Below, one piece after another: positions 19,013-25,607 of a stretch of 64,000 nucleotides of DNA. The first letter of the stretch is position 1. The number at the start of each line of letters is the position of its first letter. Under the pieces are notes generated by a model. The model had not been told where the DNA came from and did no database searches. It was given only the letters and a program-made list of their open reading frames with translations. The DNA comes from Hydrogenophaga sp. (GTDB lineage Bacteria; Pseudomonadota; Gammaproteobacteria; Burkholderiales; Burkholderiaceae_C). The stretch is taken from the NCBI RefSeq assembly GCF_030373225.1, contig NZ_JAUCZG010000026.1:1-64000 (forward strand), given 5' to 3'. A program made the translations under genes and the position numbers.

Positions 19013-19582
19013 TCAGGGTGAGGTGTTGGACGGGCCGGTGGCCGCCAGCAAAGGCACGCGGCGCGCACCGTTGAAGCGGGTGCTCCAGTAGCTCTTGCGC
19101 ATGTCTTCCACGCGCACATGCGAGCCGGCGCGCGGCGAGTGAATGAACTTGCCGTCACCCACGTAAATGCCGACATGGCTGAAGGCGCGGCGCATGGTGT
19201 TGAAAAACACCAGGTCGCCGGGTTTGAGCTCGTTGCGGTCGATCACCTGGGTGGCAGCGGCCTGTTCGTCGGAGCGGCGCGGCAGCACCTTGCCCACCGA
19301 TTGTTCGAACACCGCGCGCACAAAACCGCTGCAATCAAAACCGGTGTCGACCGTGTTGCCGCCGTACTTGTAGGGCACGCCCAGGAAAGCCATGGCATTG
19401 ATGACCAGGCCCGAGGCCTGATCGCCCACGTTGTGACGCGCGGTCTGCAGCTGGTCCCCGAGGCGGGCGATGAGGCCCTTGTCGGCCAGCAAGGCGTCCA
19501 TGTCTTCGAATGCGGCCTCCGGTGGCGCGGCGTGGACCGCAGCCGACAGGCTCAGCAGAAGGACGGGGAGTGTTCGACGCAT
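19013..19582 (-). CDS. Secreted NlpC/P60 cysteine peptidase
   Basis: A 189-residue putative peptidoglycan endopeptidase. It has a signal peptide (MRRTLPVLLLSLSAAVHAA), a short helical stretch, and an NlpC/P60 domain from about residue 75. Catalytic Cys lies in DTGFDCSGFVRAVF, the His in FSHVGIYVGDGKFIHSP. YKYGGN and LKPGDLVFF are further family signatures. The ATG at 19582 puts the signal peptide first; an upstream start at 19636 adds an unlikely extension. It probably cleaves D-Glu-meso-DAP type bonds in the periplasm, which is family-based inference. It is convergent with the exosortase gene. Confidence 0.9.
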   Translation of the reverse strand: MRRTLPVLLLSLSAAVHAAPPEAAFEDMDALLADKGLIARLGDQLQTARHNVGDQASGLVINAMAFLGVPYKYGGNTVDTGFDCSGFVRAVFEQSVGKVLPRRSDEQAAATQVIDRNELKPGDLVFFNTMRRAFSHVGIYVGDGKFIHSPRAGSHVRVEDMRKSYWSTRFNGARRVPLLAATGPSNTSP

Positions 19583-19684
19583 GCGCCGCAGAGTAGCGGT
19601 GATGTCTGTTGAAGTCAAGCGAGAAATGCGCTGCAAATACTTGATTTTGTTGGTTTTTGAAGCTTCTGCAGGTCACCTGACTGC

Positions 19685-21316
19685 TCATGCTGGAGGTCGT
19701 GTCCGGGGTGTGGGCAGATCGACCATGACTGGTTGACCGGGCTGCGTGCATCCGGTGTCGCAGCACTTGCCGGGTTGACGGTTTTTCGTGATCGCGCGTG
19801 CCGGGTCGTGGGGCGCCGCCGCCGGGCTGCCGTCGTCGGCAATGCCTCGTTCCAGCAGGCGTTCGACCAGTTCCACCTTGCTGCCCACTGGGTAGTTGCG
19901 CCAGATCTCCTGCTTCATGGCGGCCGGCGAGCCGCCGCCATGCAGGCTGATCACGCTGTACCAGCCGCCCTGGTAGCCGGCGGTCAGATCCTCGATGAAA
20001 CGCGCTGTCTGTATGCGCTGCTCGTACGGGATGTCGGGGTTGGCGCGCAGCACCTCGCCCAGGCGCGCCCCGGTCTCGGGGTTGTGGTCTTCGTCCGGGC
20101 CGGGCAGGGTGACGATCAGGCCGCCGCTGACGTGGTGCGCGATGCGGTGCATGTCGTAGATCTTCGTGGCCAGCAACAGCTTGCCGATGTTGGCGAACAC
20201 CGGGTCGGGCATGAAGGTCTGGCTGTGTTCGTCGGCCTTGCCGTACACGCTGGCCGCGACGCCGCAGGCATAAAAACCCTCGGTGATGGTGATCAGCTCG
20301 ACCATCTGTTCGCGCAGGTGGCTCTCGGCCCCCGGGTCGAAGCCATTGGCCTCGCACATCAAGGCGCCGGCACCGATCAGCAGGTCGCCGAAGCCGGCCC
20401 GCGCGCCGATGCAGGTCTGGCGGTGGTGGGTGGCGTAGCTGTAGGTCAGGTGGCCCGAGTGTTCCCATTCGCCGGCAAAGAACACGCTGTCCCAAGGAAC
20501 GAGAACCCGATCGAAGAGGCACACGGCCGTGCTCTGGCCGTATTTGCGACTGAACAGCGCATCACCATGCTCCAGCTTCTCGCCCGGGCGACCGGCCGGG
20601 CGGGCCACGATGGTCAGGCCCGCGGCGTCGATGGGCACGGCGCAACAGACGGCGAAGTCGGCGTCTTCCCGCCCCATGTTCCGGCAAGGCATGACCAGCA
20701 GTTCGTGCATGTAAGGCGCACCGGTGACGATGGCCTTGGTGCCGCTGATGACGATGCCGCGTGCGTTGCGCTCGACCACATGCACGTAACTGTCCGGGTT
20801 CGACTGCTCGTGCGGGCGGCGGCTGCGGTCGCCCTTGGCGTCGGTCATGGCCACGCCGAGTATGAGGTCCTGGTCCTGGATGCGGTGCAGGTAGTGGTGA
20901 AAGCGCGCGGTGTGCTCGGTCGTGCCGCGCGCGTCGTCGATGCGCGCGCTGACCTGGGCAATGGCATTCAAGGCGTCGTGTGTGAGATAGCGCTGTGCGC
21001 AGCCGGTCTCCTGGCAGATCAGGCGCACCGCTTCGAGCTTGTTGAGCAGGTCGCCGCTGCTGGTGTTGAGGTGGCTCAGGCGGTTGACCGTTCGGCCGCT
21101 GGTGTGCTGCACGGCTGTCATCAGCGGGGCATAGCGGTCTTGCAGTGCAAAGTCGTAAGTGAGGGCGACGGCGTTGATGCCTGGCTGGAAGGCTCGTTCA
21201 TCGGCCACGCTCTCGACACGTCTGCCGTCGACGTACACCCTGGGCTGGTGGCGGCGCAGGGATTCGCGGTAGTCCGCGCCACTCATGAGGAAAGCCGGCT
21301 GGGCTGGGTTGTTCAT
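19685..21316 (-). CDS. HpaB-superfamily flavoenzyme (4-hydroxyphenylacetate 3-hydroxylase / 4-hydroxybutyryl-CoA dehydratase family)
   Basis: A 543-residue protein of the acyl-CoA dehydrogenase-like HpaB fold. LTYDFALQDRYAPLM, AMTDAKGDRSRRP, HHRQTCIGARAGFG and GGLIVTLPGPDEDHNPE resemble 4-hydroxybutyryl-CoA dehydratase more than the two-component monooxygenase. Compared from memory with the clostridial dehydratase, the [4Fe-4S] ligand equivalents are Cys106 and His298 (present) but Tyr110 and Ala305 in place of two cysteines. It is therefore unlikely to be a genuine dehydratase and may be an FADH2-dependent hydroxylase or isomerase. The start at 21316 is preferred; 21346 and 21385 are alternatives. 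It is divergent from a TetR regulator with a shared operator. Confidence 0.8.
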   Translation of the reverse strand: MNNPAQPAFLMSGADYRESLRRHQPRVYVDGRRVESVADERAFQPGINAVALTYDFALQDRYAPLMTAVQHTSGRTVNRLSHLNTSSGDLLNKLEAVRLICQETGCAQRYLTHDALNAIAQVSARIDDARGTTEHTARFHHYLHRIQDQDLILGVAMTDAKGDRSRRPHEQSNPDSYVHVVERNARGIVISGTKAIVTGAPYMHELLVMPCRNMGREDADFAVCCAVPIDAAGLTIVARPAGRPGEKLEHGDALFSRKYGQSTAVCLFDRVLVPWDSVFFAGEWEHSGHLTYSYATHHRQTCIGARAGFGDLLIGAGALMCEANGFDPGAESHLREQMVELITITEGFYACGVAASVYGKADEHSQTFMPDPVFANIGKLLLATKIYDMHRIAHHVSGGLIVTLPGPDEDHNPETGARLGEVLRANPDIPYEQRIQTARFIEDLTAGYQGGWYSVISLHGGGSPAAMKQEIWRNYPVGSKVELVERLLERGIADDGSPAAAPHDPARAITKNRQPGKCCDTGCTQPGQPVMVDLPTPRTRPPA

Positions 21317-21376
21317 GGGATTCACTCGGGCTGAATGGTTTGACATGGGTTCAATGAAACATCTTTCGCCAGAATA

Positions 21377-21393
21377 TTTGAACATCGTTCAAA
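21377..21393. promoter_or_regulatory. Operator-like palindrome between the HpaB-type gene and tetR-type gene
   Basis: TTTGAACATCGTTCAAA is a perfect 7-3-7 inverted repeat in the A/T-rich divergent intergenic region. A GTTCAAA half-site recurs at 21407-21413 and GGTTCAA at 21347. Size and position fit a TetR-family dimer site controlling both genes. Confidence 0.75.
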
Positions 21394-21452
21394 ATAATGT
21401 GCAATTGTTCAAAATTTCAAACCGACGCACCGAGCAAGGCTAAACTTCGGCC

Positions 21453-22187
21453 ATGGATGTGCCTTTGTACGAACTCACTCCGGTCCTCTCGGCGGCCGAC
21501 CGGGAAGCTGCCCAGCGGCAGCAGCAGCAGCGGCAGCAGCGGCAACTGGCGATGTCCGACACGCGCCGCGCACTGGTGCTCGATGCCGCGCGCAGCGTCT
21601 TTGCCGAAAAAGGGGTCGAAGGTGCGAGCATTCGAGAAATCGCGCGTCGCGCTGGCTACACACCGGGTGCGATCTACAGCTATTTCGACAGCAAGGAAGC
21701 GATCTACGCGGCGCTGCTGGCCGAATCGCTGGAGCGGCTCAATGCCGAGGTTGCAGCGGCTCGAGCCTTCAAACTCCAGCCTGCGCTGACCCTGGCCTCC
21801 AAGGCGCAGGCCTGGTTCGGTTTCTATGCCCGCAACCCGCGCGATCTGGATCTGGGTTTTTACCTGGTGCAAGGGCTGGCGCCGCGCGGCCTCACCGGCG
21901 AACTCAATCAGCAACTCAATGGACGTCTGCAGGACGCGTTGCGTCCCTGCGAGCTGGCATTGCAAGCCATGGGGCAGCCGCCCGATGCAGCCCTGCGCGA
22001 GAACACGGCGCTGTTTGCCCATGGCGTGGGTTTGCTGCTGCTGCAGCACACCGGCCGGATCCGCTTGTTCGGTCAGTCGGCCGAGTTGCTGTTCACGGCC
22101 TATGTGGAGCAACTGGTGGAGCGCCTCAACCCGGGGGCAGCGGCCAGCGTGAAGCCACGAGACCAGGCGGATTTGTTCGGCCTTTGA
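21453..22187 (+). CDS. TetR/AcrR-family transcriptional regulator
   Basis: A 244-residue repressor. An N-terminal extension of about 35 residues contains a Gln/Arg run (residues 22-31). The helix-turn-helix domain spans about 37-82 (VLDAARSVFAEKGVEGASIR, then RRAGYTPGAIYSYFDSKEAI). The C-terminal ligand-binding half resembles none I recognise. It is divergent from the HpaB-superfamily gene, with a TTTGAAC palindrome between, so it most likely represses that gene and itself in response to the enzyme's substrate or product. Confidence 0.92.
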   Translation: MDVPLYELTPVLSAADREAAQRQQQQRQQRQLAMSDTRRALVLDAARSVFAEKGVEGASIREIARRAGYTPGAIYSYFDSKEAIYAALLAESLERLNAEVAAARAFKLQPALTLASKAQAWFGFYARNPRDLDLGFYLVQGLAPRGLTGELNQQLNGRLQDALRPCELALQAMGQPPDAALRENTALFAHGVGLLLLQHTGRIRLFGQSAELLFTAYVEQLVERLNPGAAASVKPRDQADLFGL

Positions 22188-22264
22188 ATTCAGGGGGCGC
22201 CAACGCCTGCGAGGCTGCGAAAATCGTGCTTTCCGTTTCCCCGAACGACACACGAAAGACATGC

Positions 22265-22876
22265 ATGCTGCTGGACGCTGACGACTCCCAACTGGTGCTG
22301 GTGGACTACCAGGCCCGACTGATGCCCGCCATTCCTGAAGGTCCCCAGGTGCTGGCCAACGCGCTGCGCCTGGCGCGCATGGCGAAGCTCATGGATGTGC
22401 CCGTCTGGGGCACCGAGCAGAACCCGGACAAGCTCGGCGCCAACCCGCCGGAGCTGCGCGAACTCTGCCGCAAGACGCTGGCCAAGATGCACTTCGGTGC
22501 GCTGTCCGACGGCCTGGGTGACTGGCTGCGGCCGCCTGCCCGCACGGCGCAAGCTGGGGGCAATGCGCGCAGCCTGCCCAAGCACCTGCAGAAACCGGCG
22601 GCGGCTCCCGCGCCCGAGCGCCAGACCGTGGTGCTGGCCGGCTGCGAGGCCCATGTGTGCCTGCTGCAGACGGCACTGGAACTGATCGAGCAGGAGTTCG
22701 ACGTGTGGGTGGTGACGGACGCCTGCGGCTCGCGCACCGAGCGCAACCGCGATGCGGCCTTCGACCGCCTGGCCGGCGCCGGTGCCGAACTGGTGACGAC
22801 CGAGATGGTGGCCTTCGAATGGCTGCGAACCGCCGACCACCCGCTGTTTCGCGACGTGCAGGCCTTGATCAAGTAG
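22265..22876 (+). CDS. Isochorismatase-like cysteine hydrolase
   Basis: A 203-residue protein of the isochorismatase superfamily. The expected triad is visible: Asp in LVLVDYQARLMPAI (about residue 14), Lys in CRKTLAKMHFGAL, and Cys in VVLAGCEAHVCLLQTALELI. It carries an unusual insert of about 35 residues between Lys and Cys (RPPARTAQAGGNARSLPKHL and beyond). YcaC-like and nicotinamidase-like members share this core, so the substrate cannot be named. I chose ATG 22265; an in-frame TTG at 22184 overlaps the upstream stop. It may be cotranscribed with the tetR-type gene. Confidence 0.87.
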   Translation: MLLDADDSQLVLVDYQARLMPAIPEGPQVLANALRLARMAKLMDVPVWGTEQNPDKLGANPPELRELCRKTLAKMHFGALSDGLGDWLRPPARTAQAGGNARSLPKHLQKPAAAPAPERQTVVLAGCEAHVCLLQTALELIEQEFDVWVVTDACGSRTERNRDAAFDRLAGAGAELVTTEMVAFEWLRTADHPLFRDVQALIK

Positions 22877-23015
22877 GGCCACGAGGACAAACATGCGCGT
22901 GGTGGAGACGCCGGGTGCATGTCAGCCTGTCGAAAGCCGCGTCACCATAATTATGAATTCAGTTTGAGTGGAAACCCAGACCGCAACACCGACAACACCC
23001 CAGCAGGAGACGTTC

Positions 23016-24917
23016 ATGAGCCAGACCCCGGGCTACGCAGAGTTCTACCGCCGCTCCATCGAAGACCGCGACGCCTTCTGGACCGAACAGGCCGCCCTGG
23101 TGGACTGGAAGCGGCCGTTTGACCGGGTCTGCAACCACGACAACCCGCCGTTCGCCCGCTGGTTCGAAGGCGGGCTCACCAACCTGTGCCACAACGCGGT
23201 GGACCGCCACCTCCAGGATCGGGCCGAGCAGAACGCGCTGATCTTCGTCTCCACCGAAACCGAGGTCGAGCGCACCTACAGCTTTCGCGAACTGCACGCC
23301 GAAGTGCAGCGCATGGCCGCGGTTCTGCTCGCACTGGGCGTGAAGAAGGGCGAGCGGGTCCTGATCTACATGCCCATGATTCCCGAAGCGGCCTTTGCCA
23401 TGCTGGCCTGCGCGCGCATCGGCGCCATCCATTCGGTGGTCTTTGGCGGCTTTGCCAGCCATTCCCTGGCCAGCCGCATCGAGGACGCCTCCCCGGTGGT
23501 CATCGTGAGTGCCGACGCCGGTTCACGCGGTGGCAAGGTGGTCGAGTACAAGCCGCTGCTGGACGAAGCCATTCGCCTCTCCAGCCACAAACCGGCGCAG
23601 GTGCTGATGGTCAACCGCGGCCTGGCGCCGATGAAGCTCACCGCCGGGCGCGACGTCGACTACGCCAGCGCGCGCGAACAACAGTTGCAGACGGTCGTGC
23701 CCTGCGAATGGGTGGATTCCACCCACCCGAGCTACACGCTCTACACCAGCGGCACCACAGGAAAACCCAAAGGCGTGCAGCGCGACACCGGCGGCTACGC
23801 GGTGGCGCTGGCTGCGAGCATGAAGCATGTGTTCATGGGTGAGCCGGGTGAAACCTACTTCTCCACCAGCGACATCGGCTGGGTGGTCGGTCACAGCTAC
23901 ATCGTGTACGGACCGCTGATCGCAGGCATGGCCACCATCATGTACGAGGGCCTGCCGATCCGCCCCGATGCAGGCATCTGGTGGCACCTGGTCGAAAAGT
24001 ACAAGGTGAGCGTCATGTTCAGCGCGCCCACCGCGGTGCGTGTGCTCAAGAAATACGATGCCTCGTTCATCAAGAACCATGATCTTTCCAGCCTGAAGGC
24101 GCTGTTTCTTGCCGGCGAGCCGCTGGACGAACCCACCGCGCAGTGGATTGCCGAGGCGCTGGGCAAACCCATCATCGACAACTACTGGCAGACCGAGACC
24201 GGCTGGCCGATCCTGTCGCTGTGCAACGGCGTGGAGCCGGCCAGCAGCAAGTTCGGCTCGCCCGGGCGCGCGGTCTATGGCTACAACGTCAAGTTGCTCG
24301 ACGATCAGACCGGCGCCGAACTCACCGAACCGGGGCAGAAGGGCGTGGTCGCCATCGAAGGCCCTTTGCCACCGGGCTGCATGCAGACGGTGTGGCGCGA
24401 CGACGAACGCTTCGTCAAGACCTACTGGTCCAGCGTGCCCGGCAAGCTGGTCTACAGCACCTTTGACTGGGGCATCAAGGACGAAGACGGCTACTTCTTC
24501 ATCCTGGGCCGCACCGACGACGTGATCAACGTGGCGGGTCACCGCCTGGGCACGCGCGAGATCGAAGAGAGCATCTCCAGCCATCCGCGCGTGGCAGAAG
24601 TGGCGGTGGTGGGTGTTGCCGATCAGCTCAAGGGGCAGGTCGCGATGGCCTTTGTGGTGGTCAAGGACGCTTCGACACTGGGCGACGACGCCGCACGCCT
24701 GAAACTCGAAGGCGAGGTGATGAAGGTGGTGGACGAACAACTCGGCGCCGTGGCGCGCCCGGCGCGGGTGCGTTTTGTCTCGGTGCTGCCCAAGACCCGC
24801 AGCGGAAAATTGCTGCGCAGGGCGATCCAGGCGGTGTGCGAAGGCCGCGACCCGGGCGATCTGACCACCATGGACGATCCGGCCGCGCTGCAGCAGATCA
24901 AGGACCTGCTGGCCTGA
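23016..24917 (+). CDS. prpE: Propionyl-CoA synthetase
   Basis: PrpE activates propionate (and acetate more weakly) to the acyl-CoA through an acyl-adenylate. The 633-residue protein belongs to the ANL superfamily. The N-terminal YAEFYRRSIEDRDAFWTEQA is typical of PrpE rather than Acs. The P-loop is TLYTSGTTGKPKGVQRDTGG, the adenylate motif DNYWQTETGW, and the C-terminal acetylatable lysine is Lys598 in PKTRSGKLLRR. The ATG at 23016 has a strong AGGAGA site; a GTG at 22968 is a less likely start. An A/T-rich stretch at 22946-22968 probably holds its promoter. No methylcitrate-cycle genes are adjacent. Confidence 0.93.
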   Translation: MSQTPGYAEFYRRSIEDRDAFWTEQAALVDWKRPFDRVCNHDNPPFARWFEGGLTNLCHNAVDRHLQDRAEQNALIFVSTETEVERTYSFRELHAEVQRMAAVLLALGVKKGERVLIYMPMIPEAAFAMLACARIGAIHSVVFGGFASHSLASRIEDASPVVIVSADAGSRGGKVVEYKPLLDEAIRLSSHKPAQVLMVNRGLAPMKLTAGRDVDYASAREQQLQTVVPCEWVDSTHPSYTLYTSGTTGKPKGVQRDTGGYAVALAASMKHVFMGEPGETYFSTSDIGWVVGHSYIVYGPLIAGMATIMYEGLPIRPDAGIWWHLVEKYKVSVMFSAPTAVRVLKKYDASFIKNHDLSSLKALFLAGEPLDEPTAQWIAEALGKPIIDNYWQTETGWPILSLCNGVEPASSKFGSPGRAVYGYNVKLLDDQTGAELTEPGQKGVVAIEGPLPPGCMQTVWRDDERFVKTYWSSVPGKLVYSTFDWGIKDEDGYFFILGRTDDVINVAGHRLGTREIEESISSHPRVAEVAVVGVADQLKGQVAMAFVVVKDASTLGDDAARLKLEGEVMKVVDEQLGAVARPARVRFVSVLPKTRSGKLLRRAIQAVCEGRDPGDLTTMDDPAALQQIKDLLA

Positions 24918-24995
24918 GCCTGTCGACCGTCGGGCCGGTGCATGGGCCCCCCAAAACCCTTCCATGGCCCTTGGTGTGCTTTATAAGTATGATCC

Positions 24996-25400
24996 ATGCC
25001 TATATTCACACGAGCGACGGGCGCCATGGACAAGATGATCGAATCCGATGGACAGGTGGAGCGGGTGCGGGTTTTCGAACTCGCGGCCGAGCTTTTCGGT
25101 GTGCTCGCCACGCCCATGAGGCTGCGCATCCTCAGCGCACTGTGCGACCGGGAGAAGTCGGTGTCGCAGTTGCTGCAGGAAATCGACACCACCCAGCCCA
25201 ATCTGTCGCAGCACCTGAATCTCCTGTACCGCTCGGGTGTGCTGGCCAAGCGCAAGGAAGGCACACAGGTGATTTACCGTGTGCAAAGTGAAAAGGCCGT
25301 GATGCTCTGCCGCACGGTCTGCACGCAGATTGCCATCGAGATCGACGAGCCCAGCGCTGTTCCGGCATCCGAACGGCTCTCGCCACGCGTGACATCCTGA
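24996..25400 (+). CDS. ArsR/SmtB-family winged-helix regulator
   Basis: A 134-residue regulator with the ArsR helix-turn-helix at about residues 30-100: FGVLATPMRLRILSALCDRE, SVSQLLQEIDTTQPNLSQHL, then YRSGVLAKRKEGTQVIYRV. Cysteines follow at CDRE and at MLCRTVCTQ, so thiol, sulfur or metal sensing is possible, but the CVC metal site of ArsR is absent. Relatives include SoxR/BigR-type sulfur sensors. The start may be 24996 or the ATG at 25026. It ends in a strong terminator before odhA and lies 78 bases after prpE. Its target is unknown. Confidence 0.87.
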   Translation: MPIFTRATGAMDKMIESDGQVERVRVFELAAELFGVLATPMRLRILSALCDREKSVSQLLQEIDTTQPNLSQHLNLLYRSGVLAKRKEGTQVIYRVQSEKAVMLCRTVCTQIAIEIDEPSAVPASERLSPRVTS

Positions 25401-25430
25401 CCCGCGCCTGACGCGCGCTCGCTTGCAACA

Positions 25431-25457
25431 TCGGCGCCTCGGGCGCCGAACTTTTTT
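25431..25457 (+). terminator. Intrinsic terminator after the ArsR-family gene
   Basis: CGGCGCC (25432-25438) pairs with GGCGCCG (25442-25448) around a TCG loop, followed by AACTTTTTT. A textbook terminator that isolates the odh operon from the regulator. Confidence 0.85.
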
Positions 25458-25607
25458 CCTGCCGTCCGAGGCGAGGTGGCACAATCGCCGCTTGCAGCCA
25501 GGTCCTTCCACAGTCACTGTCGCATCCGCATAACGGTCAAGCCGTGCAGCGGAAGGTTTTTCTAACCAGCTAATGTTTCCTGCAGGGAAACGGAGGTCAG
25601 CGGATTT

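Noticed and set aside
19733..21334. A 533-codon plus-strand open frame over the HpaB-type gene
   Set aside because: Same composition artefact; no family motif, and the opposite strand encodes a clear enzyme.
24915..24936. GAGCCTGTCGACCGTCGG after prpE as a further REP-like copy
   Set aside because: Only one partial arm is present and there is no matching second arm; too weak to call.
24970..25015. A possible operator TATAAGTAT...ATGCCTATAT at the start of the ArsR-family gene
   Set aside because: The symmetry is poor and overlaps the start codon; not strong enough to list as a site.
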